Part shown: piece by piece, positions 1 to 7,769 of the stretch | Layout of the letters: each line of letters starts with the position of its first letter | Position numbering within the stretch: the stretch's first letter is position 1 | From: Podochytrium sp. JEL0797 | Lineage: Eukaryota; Chytridiomycota; Chytridiomycetes; Chytridiales; Chytriomycetaceae | Direction of reading: 5' to 3' | DNA: 12,394 nt | Assembly: GCA_027596195.1 (NCBI GenBank) | Contig: JADGJG010000794.1 | Coordinates: 1-12,394 of the forward strand | Translations under genes and position numbers: made by a program | Notes under the pieces: generated by a model | What the model was told of the DNA's origin: nothing | The model's input: the letters and a program-made list of their open reading frames with translations, nothing else | The model's database searches: none

Positions 1-151
1 AAGCCCTCATCCACCCCGGAGAAACGTGCACGATAAGCACATGGAAGGCAGCAGCGGCAAGTAGAGTCGCGCATGGAGTGGCACAGCAAGTGACGCTCGA
101 CAGGATCAGATCTACTTCGTCGACCAAATAGCGTCGGTTGACTTCAAACGA

Positions 152-1960
152 ATGCTAAGCAGGAAAGAAATGGTAAGAAGGTACTGTAAGGACATGAGAT
201 CGTATGGATGGTATGAAGCGCTGAAAGAGGACTTGGAAGACACCACCGAACTTGGCTTTAGCCGGTTTGAGGCCGCAACAAAGACGGCACCGAATCCATA
301 CGCAATAGAGGCAACACAGACAAGGCTGACAGACTACTGGGGAAACCAGGCAGAAGATGACGAAGAGAATGATGAAATGGGAGAAGAAGTGCCAGAGGAA
401 GAAAGAGCCGCTGTAGCGGAAATGATTAGAAACATGGAGGAGGGAGACCAAAACAAGCCCACAGAGAAACTAGCCAAAAAACCAGTAAATGAAATAGAAG
501 TGGAACCTGACAATATAGCTGGAAAATACCTCCAGTGCTCGGAAGAACTCCTGGAAGCCATTGGAACCAGAATACAAACAAACCAAGATGCTGAACCTGA
601 TGAGATTTACTCCGACGGTTCAAGGCATACTAAAACCATGGGACTGGGAGGTATATGTATGAGCGGACCGAGCGCCGGCAGAGAATGGTGCGCGAAAGTA
701 GAAGGAATGTCATCATCGAAGCTACCGGAGGCAATGGGAGCCATAGTGTCCATGGTGGGTGCGGTAAAAGAAATGACAAAGATCATGATCGACAACGCTG
801 CGGTTGTAAGAGACGGAAAATATCTGGTTGAAAACAATGGGGAAATCCCAGTCAGAGAACTAATGGGCCGGTCATGCATAATGCAGAATGCAGTAATGGG
901 TGAAATCGTAAGAGAATATGCCCTAGAAGATAGAAAATTCGAGTTTGTGAAAGTCGCAGGGCACTCGAAAATTAAAGGAAAGGAGAAGGTGGGAAATGAC
1001 AGAGCGGACAAAAACGCGAATAGAGGAAATAACGCAGAGACTATCAGGATAAAAACCAGCGGGCAATCTCGAATCAAGTTCATGTTGGCAGTGGGGGAAC
1101 ACATAATAGAAGGACAAACTTGGGAAAGTCTCAAGGAAGTCGATAAACTGGAAGCATACATGAGATGGGAAGGCCAACACGCATTCAAACACATTGCAGC
1201 AAAACTGGACGCCATTGACCTGGATATGACGATAACAAACATGATGGGAGGAAGGAAACCAACAACGCCACGAACATCCAGTGGGGAATCAGCGGCAATC
1301 AGATACAGAACAATGGCGCTCCATCACATGAGACCCACACAAGCAAGAATGAGGCAAAGAAGACCTGACTTGTACCCCGATGGCAACTGCAGAATATGTG
1401 ACGAAGCAGTGCTGGAGGATGATAAACACATTCTCAAATGCAAAACCCTAGCCGGAGAAAGAAAGAGGCTCGTCAACGACTTCGTAAAAAACATTGCAGA
1501 AGGATGTGATAAACATAAAGGAAACAAGAAAAAAGAGGGGTGGCTAAACATGTGGAAACTCTGGACAAGCCCCTGGCATAGTCAGCTCAAAGGACTAGCG
1601 CCCCAGATAAATGGACCTGAGGCAGAAAGAAGAATAGCAATCAGTGCGGTCTCAGTAGAGGAGGTAATGGAAGGCATGGTACCACTGGTGCTGGCGAAAA
1701 TAATGAAGGAAGCATGTGGATTAACTGCAGCCAACACCAGAAGTGTGCTACTGGCGGCCATGAAAACACTGACGGATGGAACGAGAGAACTGTGGAAAAC
1801 AAGATGTGAAGGGACAGTGGAATGGGAACTGAGCAGACAAGACCCAATAACCGCAGCCAAAAAGAAATCAACAAGGGGACAACAGACAGCTGAAATGACA
1901 GAGGAAGAAGTGAACCTGATCAACGAAGAAATAACCGAGGACACAGAAGGCGCAGATTAA
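152..1960 (+). CDS. LINE ORF2 C-terminal part: RNase H domain plus CCHC zinc knuckle
   Basis: This 602-codon frame carries a recognisable RNase H fold. The acidic set is D155 (in YSDGS), E193, D214 (in MIDN) and D286 (in NDRAD), with H271 before the last acid, matching the DEDD-plus-His pattern of RNase H1. In the element this enzyme would remove RNA from the RNA/cDNA hybrid. A C-x2-C-x9-H-x3-C knuckle follows at C413, C416, H426 and C430, typical of the C-terminus of RNase H-bearing non-LTR polyproteins. The frame is open upstream to base 65, so the ATG at 152 is probably internal to a longer polyprotein. From 3 to 128 a different frame is open, so a frameshift near 65-128 is possible. The frame ends at TAA 1958-1960, beyond which it stays open. 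Probably a decayed copy. Confidence 0.75.
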   Translation: MLSRKEMVRRYCKDMRSYGWYEALKEDLEDTTELGFSRFEAATKTAPNPYAIEATQTRLTDYWGNQAEDDEENDEMGEEVPEEERAAVAEMIRNMEEGDQNKPTEKLAKKPVNEIEVEPDNIAGKYLQCSEELLEAIGTRIQTNQDAEPDEIYSDGSRHTKTMGLGGICMSGPSAGREWCAKVEGMSSSKLPEAMGAIVSMVGAVKEMTKIMIDNAAVVRDGKYLVENNGEIPVRELMGRSCIMQNAVMGEIVREYALEDRKFEFVKVAGHSKIKGKEKVGNDRADKNANRGNNAETIRIKTSGQSRIKFMLAVGEHIIEGQTWESLKEVDKLEAYMRWEGQHAFKHIAAKLDAIDLDMTITNMMGGRKPTTPRTSSGESAAIRYRTMALHHMRPTQARMRQRRPDLYPDGNCRICDEAVLEDDKHILKCKTLAGERKRLVNDFVKNIAEGCDKHKGNKKKEGWLNMWKLWTSPWHSQLKGLAPQINGPEAERRIAISAVSVEEVMEGMVPLVLAKIMKEACGLTAANTRSVLLAAMKTLTDGTRELWKTRCEGTVEWELSRQDPITAAKKKSTRGQQTAEMTEEEVNLINEEITEDTEGAD

Positions 1961-2587
1961 AGACGCCGCGCAACAGAAAGGAAACTGACAAAGAAACGAA
2001 GGATCGCCACAGGGGACATCTGCACACAATGTGGAGACGCATTCGGGAAATATAACGCTGAAGGAACTCAACATGCTCATAATGAGAGGTATGAGAAGAG
2101 AATGAAAGCAATTGAAACATGGTATAAACACAAGACAGGAGAACGAATCATGAGCTCAGGAATGACTGAGATCTCCAAGGGAGCCCGTGTGGCCTTTGAC
2201 ACAAACACGACAAGAGAGACAGAATGGGTAGAGTCAGAAAAAGAAGAAAGGAAGGAGAGAGTGACCAACATAGCACGCCAGAAAGAAGAGAAAGAGGAGA
2301 ATGGCGGGGGAGGGGGAAGCCAACAGCAGCGACGGTCACGCAGAAGACCAGAACACAGACGGAGACCCAAAAGAAATCCCACAAGAGTGCAAAAGAACCA
2401 ACAAGGAAATCAAGAACAAAATAACGAAATCAGAGAAGCAAGCTCGCTTGATGGGGGCATAAGAGAGTGGACCGGAAAACTAAAAAACAGAGAGAAGAAT
2501 AGCGAACCAGATGACAGTGATGAAGAAAACAAAGAAAGCACACAAAACCATGAAGGGACAGAGGAAAAAAATGACGAAGGAAACTAG
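1961..2587 (+). pseudogene. Continuation of the LINE ORF after an in-frame TAA: zinc-finger-like motif and charged tail
   Basis: The frame is the same as that of the RNase H ORF and is separated from it only by the TAA at 1958-1960; it stays open for about 208 codons to the TAG at 2585-2587. An ATG at 2102 would give 161 residues. Just after the stop lies CTQC (bases 2021-2032), followed by histidines at 2072 and 2078, resembling a CCHH finger that the internal ATG would leave out. The rest is Lys/Arg/Glu/Gln-rich with a Gly run, probably disordered and nucleic-acid binding. Because the finger sits before the ATG, I read this as the tail of one original polyprotein cut by a nonsense mutation rather than a separate gene. 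Stop readthrough is the alternative. Confidence 0.55.
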
Positions 2588-2741
2588 AACACATATTTTT
2601 ATTTTTGTTGCGTTGCTAATTTTCTCTTCTTTTTGTTTATTATTCTCTTTATATGCCAAACAAGTAGGCGGGTCAGAGCCGTGCTGGTCGGAAACGGGCA
2701 GTATGTTTTATTCTTTAAATAAAGCGAGGCGATAACCTCTG
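2588..2741 (+). other. LINE 3' UTR
   Basis: The stretch between the last stop codon and the A8 tail is T-rich at first (2596-2653), then mixed, and carries the AATAAA. No open frame here looks like protein. It would contain the element's 3' recognition structure, but I see no strong hairpin. Confidence 0.6.
2718..2723 (+). promoter_or_regulatory. AATAAA polyadenylation signal of the LINE
   Basis: AATAAA lies 18 bases before the A8 tract at 2742-2749, the normal distance from signal to cleavage site. The pair fixes the 3' boundary of the retrotransposon. Confidence 0.7.
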
Positions 2742-2761
2742 AAAAAAAAGGAAATCACTAG

Positions 2762-4993
2762 CCCGGCGAGTTTGAAAAATTCGAGCCCTACTTGTGGACC
2801 AAAAACATTCCACATGAACCGGAATTCCAGCAAATGCGAGACACATTTGCCAGCCTTTTCCACACCCAAGTTGCAAATCTGCACCCACACAAGTGTTTTG
2901 AGAATATTTACCCTCTGCTGAATGTGCTCAAGCCAATTGCTTTGGATGAGCCCACTCGCATGGCACTCAAGAGCGTCAAATTCCATGTCCCAGATGATTC
3001 TCGTATTCGTCACGAATTGTTTCATCAACTTGTCTGTCAAGTGACCAATCACGGTGTGGCTGTTATTTCAGCTATGGGAGGCATGGGGAAATCTACAATT
3101 GCCAAACAATTTGCCCAATTCATGATGGGAACCATGGATCAAGATCCCACCTGCCCCACCTGTCCCATCAGAAAGCCTCAATATGAGCATGTGTTTTTCG
3201 TCTGTTGCTCCACTGAAGCTCAAGCATTGGCTGACTTGGAATCCATTTGCCAAGCCAAAGGGGAGGCTCTTGAAACTGAGGCAAATGCCTTTTTTGAGGA
3301 TCAGCATCGCTATCTTGTCATTTTGGATAACTTGGATGATATTCAGCTTGCAGAAAAGATCTTCAAGATGGACAAGTTTGGGGGTGATGTTTTGATCACC
3401 ACTCGTTTGGACTCTCTTCCAGTGGGTAAGTTTGCGTCCATGCTCATCAAGTCCTCTGGGTTTTTGTCCACCAAACTTGAACCATGGTCTCTTGAAAGTA
3501 CAAAGTTGTTCATTTTGAACAATTGTCCTTCCTTGGGCAAATCTCTTCAAGATCAAGATGAGCTCAAGGCTTTTGAGAGCATTGTTTCCAAGATTGATGG
3601 ATTTCCTCTTGTCATCCAACAGCTCATATCATGCTTGAATAATGAAGTCCAGAGCTTGACTGATTTGGAGGCTCAATTTTCAGACTTACTCCACAATACC
3701 AGAAATGAAGGTATTTGCTTGAGAGCTATTATCAACATTGCTCTCCAAGCTTTAGGTAATGATGGAGTAGGGCAAGCTGCAACACTGCTGTTTTATGGTG
3801 CTGGGTTTTTGGATGCATCCAACATCCAACTCAAGTTGTTGGACAAATTGTTGGCCACTTTGAAGGAGCTGGGAATTTGTGACAAAGCAGTCAAAAGGCA
3901 ACATGTTGTGAAAAAGTTGGTTGACGTTGGCCTTATGCGCCGCCTTACTTCCTCCTCCCTTTATACACACTCATTGATGCAAGAGGTGTCCAAAGAGCTT
4001 TCTGCGGAACACAAACCAATTATGAAGAAGCTCATGGGATCTGCTGTGTTGGAGGTTCTGGGTTCTGATCCATATGATGCCTTCCAGTTAGAGATTGGAC
4101 TTCATGTGCATCATCTCGCTGAGAGCCACTCACTTCAATTACCCTATGCAACTTCTCTTGAAATCGAAATTGATCGCACTTCTGGCCTCCTATTCATTTA
4201 CAAAGGCTATTTTAAGAAAGCTCGTGAAGTGTTGGAGGCCTGTGCAGTGAGGTCTGAAGCTTTCCACAAGACAAGGACTCACCCAGATTTTGCCCTTACT
4301 TTGAACAAGCTGGGCAATTGCGCAAATGCTCAGTATCATTTTGAGGTTGCTGTGCCCATTTACCACGAAGCACTTGAGATTTATGAAACTATTTATGGGC
4401 GCAAGCATGAAACAGTTGCGACCATTCTTCGTTGCTTGGGAATGGTGTCTAACTCTCAAGGAAATGGAGAAATGGGTCAAATCCGGCTGTTGGAATCTGT
4501 GGATACTTTTAGGCAGATTCATGGATCACACAGCAAAGATGTTGCAGCCTCTTTGAACAACCTCGGCGTCTCATACTCACTTCAAAAGCAGTTCTCCAAA
4601 GCTATGGATTGCTATCAAGAATCTGTGACCATCAAAGTGGAAGTTTATGGCACAAAACTTCATCCCAGCATTGCCACCAATTTGTACAATATTGGAAGGC
4701 TTGCTTTGCTGAAAGGGGATCTGGAAAATGCCGAGAAGGCCTTGGAAGAGTGCAGACATATTCGCGAGTCTGTGTTCAACGATAAGCGCCACCCAGAGTA
4801 TGCAATGGTCCTGGAGGAGCTGGGCGATATTTTTACGGTTCAAGGAAGGGAAGAAGATGCATGTGAAGCGTATGCTGAGGTGTATTCGGTTTATTGTGAG
4901 GTATATGGGGATAGTGAAGTGAGAAGCTTGAGAGTGCAAGACAAAAAGCAAGCATTGAGCAAAAAATCGACATCTAGATGTATTGTCATGTAG
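2762..4993 (+). CDS. NB-ARC STAND ATPase with TPR repeats and C-terminal CaaX box (5' partial)
   Basis: This is a nucleotide-switch scaffold of the STAND class. Numbering from the codon at 2792, the NB-ARC core shows the P-loop GGMGKST (96-102), Walker B YLVILDNLDD (174-183), an RNBS-B-like GGDVLITTR (197-205) and a GLPL-like GFPLV (270-274). A helical linker follows, then about five TPR units whose repeat-start histidines fall at 497, 539, 580, 624 and 667, the 41-44-residue spacing of kinesin-light-chain-type TPRs. The last residues are CIVM after a Lys/Arg-rich stretch, a good farnesylation CaaX box. The frame is open from 2762 with no ATG until 2834; an AG at 2760-2761 could be a splice acceptor, so earlier exons with an effector domain probably lie upstream of the LINE. 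Starting at ATG 2834 would give 719 residues with the P-loop intact. No intron is needed over 2.2 kb. Ligand and pathway are unknown. Confidence 0.88.
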   Translation, partial: PGEFEKFEPYLWTKNIPHEPEFQQMRDTFASLFHTQVANLHPHKCFENIYPLLNVLKPIALDEPTRMALKSVKFHVPDDSRIRHELFHQLVCQVTNHGVAVISAMGGMGKSTIAKQFAQFMMGTMDQDPTCPTCPIRKPQYEHVFFVCCSTEAQALADLESICQAKGEALETEANAFFEDQHRYLVILDNLDDIQLAEKIFKMDKFGGDVLITTRLDSLPVGKFASMLIKSSGFLSTKLEPWSLESTKLFILNNCPSLGKSLQDQDELKAFESIVSKIDGFPLVIQQLISCLNNEVQSLTDLEAQFSDLLHNTRNEGICLRAIINIALQALGNDGVGQAATLLFYGAGFLDASNIQLKLLDKLLATLKELGICDKAVKRQHVVKKLVDVGLMRRLTSSSLYTHSLMQEVSKELSAEHKPIMKKLMGSAVLEVLGSDPYDAFQLEIGLHVHHLAESHSLQLPYATSLEIEIDRTSGLLFIYKGYFKKAREVLEACAVRSEAFHKTRTHPDFALTLNKLGNCANAQYHFEVAVPIYHEALEIYETIYGRKHETVATILRCLGMVSNSQGNGEMGQIRLLESVDTFRQIHGSHSKDVAASLNNLGVSYSLQKQFSKAMDCYQESVTIKVEVYGTKLHPSIATNLYNIGRLALLKGDLENAEKALEECRHIRESVFNDKRHPEYAMVLEELGDIFTVQGREEDACEAYAEVYSVYCEVYGDSEVRSLRVQDKKQALSKKSTSRCIVM

Positions 4994-5025
4994 AGGGCAC
5001 TGTCTTTGAAAAGTAAAGGAAGGAA

Positions 5026-5031
5026 AATAAA
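5026..5031 (+). promoter_or_regulatory. AATAAA polyadenylation signal of the NB-ARC/TPR gene
   Basis: AATAAA occurs 33 bases after the TAG stop at 4991-4993, with an A-rich run at 5049-5058 further down. The spacing suits this gene. Confidence 0.6.
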
Positions 5032-5058
5032 AATATATTCTGATTTTCTAAAAAAAAA

Positions 5059-5320
5059 GTTAGGGATGGCAGCACAAAGCAGTGGGGTCCCCTTTCAAAC
5101 GTCACAACCACTCCACATTCAACTCAAACTCTCTTCATCCATTATGCAAGCAGATTGTGATTTTGTGATGTTGGTGAGAGGGCGAATTTAAATTTACTAA
5201 ACCCGAATTTCGCCATTCCCCATTCACCCTGCTTCTGGGAAAACTTGCACCATTGATGAAAGTGCCAAACCAGCTCGTAAAATGCTAACAATAGTGAAAA
5301 TTGCGATGAAGGGTTTGTTT
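5059..5320. other. Intergenic spacer with a divergent start of the tandem repeat
   Basis: No convincing gene is seen. From about 5200 there is text similar to the downstream repeat (a CCGAATTTCGCCATTCCCC-like segment), which suggests an additional, strongly decayed repeat copy. A short + strand ORF at 5006-5191 has no protein-like character. Confidence 0.45.
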
Positions 5321-5952
5321 CGATTCCGAATTTCGCACGTTCCCATATGCGAAATCGGGCGTGCTTGAAGTCATACGGGATTTGTTAATAGAAAAAACAG
5401 GCTGGACCAGAATAATCCTCAATAGCAAGAATTATGCGGTGGGTGAGAGGCTGAATTGTTCGATGGCGCGGTTGAACACTTTTCGATTCCGAATTTCACA
5501 TGTTCCCCATTTGTGCAATTGGACGTGCTTCAAGTCATGAGTGCTTTGTTGACGGAAGAGTTAGGCTGGACCATAAAAAGTCCACAATAGGTGGTCGTTA
5601 GGTGAAAAAGCAAACATGCTCGGTGGTGGCACGGAAAAATTTCAATTCCAAATCTCGCCAGTTCCCCATTTGTGGAATTGGACGTGCTTCAAGTCATGAG
5701 TGCTTTGTTGGCGGAAGAGTTAGGCTGGACCATAAAAAGTCCACAATAGGTGGTCGTTAGGTGAAAAAGCAAACATGCTCGTTGGTGGCACGGAAAAAAT
5801 TTCCATTCCAAATCTCGCCAGTTCCCCGTTTGTGGAATTGGACGTGCTTCAAGTCATGAGTGCTTTGTTGACGGAAGAGTTAGGCTGGACCATAAGAAGT
5901 CCACAATAGGTGGTCGTCAGGTGAAAAAGCAAACATGAATCGGTGGTGGCAA
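5321..5952. repeat. Tandem repeat, about 160 bp x 4 copies
   Basis: Copies begin at about 5321, 5484, 5643 and 5803, giving periods of 163, 159 and 160 bases. The last three are nearly identical and share GGACGTGCTTCAAGTCATGA, TTAGGCTGGACCATAA and GTCCACAATAGGTGGTCGT; the first is clearly diverged but keeps the order of blocks. The array ends about ten bases before the stop codon of the minus-strand gene. No copy carries an open frame of note. It could be a satellite fragment or a repeat spread by unequal crossing over. Confidence 0.85.
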
Positions 5953-5961
5953 GGAGCTATA

Positions 5962-5967
5962 TTTATT
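5962..5967 (-). promoter_or_regulatory. AATAAA signal overlapping the stop codon of the Cys-rich gene
   Basis: On the minus strand the final codons read ATC AAA TAA ATA, so AATAAA contains the TAA stop itself. Cleavage 10-30 bases on would fall inside the last tandem-repeat copy and leave almost no 3' UTR. Confidence 0.45.
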
Positions 5968-7530
5968 TGATCCATTCTCTCTTCAATTCCCGAAATCCTC
6001 TCAAGTCCACCACTCCTTCTCCGGCTCCCACCCGCTTGTCAAACTGCTCCAAAAATGAGAAACATTGCCAAGCGCAGTCAAAGTTTGCAACGGCCCCTTT
6101 CCAGTACTTGGCAAAGACTTTGTGGTTTCTTCTGAACTTCAAAATCGTAAGGATACTTGTTGGCCATCTGTACCATCGGCTGGATGCAGACGAATCTGAA
6201 TGCTCCCTGGGCGTGAGATACTCCGGGTTCACAAGAAGAATGTACTTTTCTGCGTCGTTGCAGATGACCACTATCGTGTGCAGAATGTTCGAATGGAGAC
6301 CACAGCCAGTCACCACCAGATTGTAGCAGAAAGGTTTCCCCATTTTGCGGGTAAATCCGTCCCAAGTTTGAGACCCTCGAATCGGCGTGACCAAATCCGA
6401 CGGCGAGTCCACCAACCCCTTTCTTACAAAGAAGCGCGTAGATGAAACGATTGCTCTGCGGTAGAAGGTCCCGTTGAGGAATGTTGCCGCTCTGAAAATG
6501 CTCAACACCGTTTGCAAATCTTTCCAGCCCCACGAGACGGTGTCCCTTGGAAGTCCACAGCGTCGAACAGATGCCCCCACCTGAATTGGAGTGTCGAACC
6601 AGGGCACACCTTGTTTTGTAGCACCAAAAATCAGCTCGGCAACGTCGATAACTTGGCAGTCCAAAGCCGTTTTGCCATCACCGTCTTTGTCCATATGGTC
6701 TAAAGCTGAACCTGGTAAGGCTTCAGCCCCTATTTTGCAATTTTGCATGGGTAAATGACGGAGGACATGACAAAATTCGAACTCACAAATTCGACCAGTT
6801 TGGCGACACACAGGACAATGCGCGTCTGGGTAGTAGCACAGGGTCTGAGCACTCACGCGCGTATCGATAGGAGAGTCAAACCAACTGGTGGATTCAGTTC
6901 CCTGCAATTCCAGACAAGTGGTGCACAAGCTGAAATTCATACACCCTGTTGGGCAAAAGTAAACGGAGTGAGAACACTGCGATAAGTCGAAATAAAGAAA
7001 CTCACCAGTACAAAATCGGACATTCGCGTGATCAGGATCCACAGAACAAATTTGCAACACGTTTCTCTGCGGCAGTTGATTGTCCGCCAAAGTGTCGCAG
7101 TTGGGAAGCGTGCAATTCATGACGGAAGCAAAGGCGGCCATGATTTCGGAGCTGAACGAGTCGAAATGGAGGATGGCGCGTTGCTCCGCTTCTGGGGTAT
7201 CGAAAAGAAAGGCGCGCAAGCAACTTGCGGCCACAAAGGTTTCTGTGCCAGACAATTTAACCAACACTTCAGCCAACTCCCACGCATATCACTCGTACCT
7301 TCACAGCCACAAACGAAGCGCAAATCACCTGCCGTCGACTGGCACTGGCGGCGCGGCCGTTGGAGAGCGCCGTGGAGCAACGACCATTCGGCTTTCCTGA
7401 GATGCCTTTTGACGTGCGCAAACAGCTTCGTGCATTGGCAGCCACGCACGGATGGTGCATTCTGAGTGGGGACGGGGGGATGCCGTTAGACTAGGTGCTC
7501 GGTGCGAGATCAGGAGGTTGTGATCACCAT
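5963..7530 (-). CDS. Uncharacterised Cys-rich protein, predicted five-exon gene
   Basis: I do not recognise the family. One frame is open from about 7290 to 5963, but it has no ATG at its 5' end and splice signals lie inside it. My model has introns at 7462-7527, 7243-7298, 6946-7005 and 6730-6786 (66, 56, 60 and 57 bases), all GT-AG and phase-consistent, giving 442 residues. The best intron (6946-7005) has GTGAGT at its donor and TTTTGCCCAACAG at its acceptor; removing it creates CTGCMNFSLCTTC, a C-x2-C-x5-C-x2-C cluster. Another CPVC follows, so zinc binding is likely. WFDSPI and WFDTPI occur once each, hinting at an internal duplication. The C-terminal half is hydrophobic and aromatic with no motif I know. 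The start is least certain: exon 1 would contribute only the ATG at 7528-7530. The gene converges with the NB-ARC gene. Confidence 0.6.
6730..6786 (-). other. Predicted 57-base in-frame intron of the Cys-rich gene
   Basis: The donor is GTGAGTTCG and the acceptor GCAAAATAG on the minus strand. The length keeps the frame. A second possible acceptor at 6700-6701 would give an 87-base intron, also in frame. Support is weaker than for the 60-base intron because the 3' end is not pyrimidine-rich. Confidence 0.45.
6946..7005 (-). other. Predicted 60-base in-frame intron of the Cys-rich gene
   Basis: On the minus strand it begins GTGAGTTTC and ends TTTACTTTTGCCCAACAG, with a pyrimidine-rich 3' end. 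Length is a multiple of three with no in-frame stop, so retention would insert 20 residues. Splicing joins two CxxC pairs. Confidence 0.7.
7243..7298 (-). other. Predicted 56-base intron of the Cys-rich gene
   Basis: The donor is AAG|GTACGAGTG and the acceptor AAATTGTCTGGCACAG|AA. The upstream exon frame, open across 7461-7299, joins in phase to the long downstream frame, whose own upstream end hits a TGA. This solves the missing start of the long frame. Confidence 0.5.
7462..7527 (-). other. Predicted 66-base first intron of the Cys-rich gene
   Basis: The donor is ATG|GTGATC and the acceptor CCCCCCGTCCCCACTCAG, which has a strong pyrimidine tract. It would place the start codon directly at the exon edge. 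The acceptor is convincing; the donor is a guess. Confidence 0.35.
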
Positions 7531-7554
7531 GCGGAAATTGGATGGTGAAAATTT

Positions 7555-7626
7555 TGCGAATTTGGTGGCAGGTGCGGTGTCGGCCGCAGGCCCACCAAAT
7601 TACCACCAAATGGTGGGACCCCACCA
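7555..7626. repeat. Cluster of TTTGGTGG / CCACCAAA inverted repeats
   Basis: AATTTGGTGG at 7559-7568 is matched by CCACCAAATT at 7592-7601. CCACCA-AA-TGGTGG occupies 7603-7616 and TGGTGGG-AC-CCCACCA 7611-7626. The three inverted repeats share one core word. They lie just upstream of the proposed start of the Cys-rich gene and after the end of the next minus-strand gene, so an operator-like or cruciform-forming promoter element is possible. Confidence 0.5.
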
Positions 7627-7769
7627 CTCACCAAACGTCGACTTTAAAAGGTCTCCACCAATTTATGTGATCCAATGAACAAAATTTTATAAAATAGCCG
7701 TAAAACGCCATCAAAATCACATATGTGATTGAGAAAACGGGTGTTTAATCAAAACAAGATTAAATATCT

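Larger units (their letters stand above)
1..2749 (+). mobile_element. Non-LTR (LINE-type) retrotransposon, 3' portion
   Basis: The stretch holds the 3' part of a LINE-type element: RNase H domain, C-terminal CCHC knuckle, a long charged tail, a T-rich 3' UTR, AATAAA at 2718-2723 and an A8 tract at 2742-2749 that ends the element. RNase H after the reverse transcriptase is known from several non-LTR clades (for example the I and Tad groups); I do not assign a clade. The reverse transcriptase itself is not in the window, so the 5' end either lies upstream or is lost. Codon use is A-rich and purine-rich, unlike the genes that follow. Target-site duplications cannot be checked because the 5' end is absent. 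Confidence 0.8.

Noticed and set aside
607..1242. Long minus-strand ORF (211 codons) opposite the LINE ORF
   Set aside because: It is antisense to a frame with clear RNase H motifs; its Ser/Phe/Leu-rich composition is the expected shadow of a purine-rich coding strand.
1958..1960. Reassigned TAA codon to explain LINE ORF continuation
   Set aside because: The Cys-rich gene ends sensibly at TAA, and other genes end at TAG (after a CaaX box) and TGA, so standard stops are most likely.
3068..3619. Minus-strand ORF of 183 codons opposite the NB-ARC domain
   Set aside because: It lies wholly antisense to the P-loop and Walker B region and has no recognisable motif.
5484..5952. Possible CRISPR-like array
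   Set aside because: Units are contiguous ~160-bp tandem copies with no unique spacers.
7228..7491. + strand open segment ending in a protein-like stretch (MPFDVRKQLRALAATHGW)
   Set aside because: It overlaps the minus-strand exons of the Cys-rich gene, whose introns are phase-consistent; no start or partner exon on + could be placed. It is not fully excluded.
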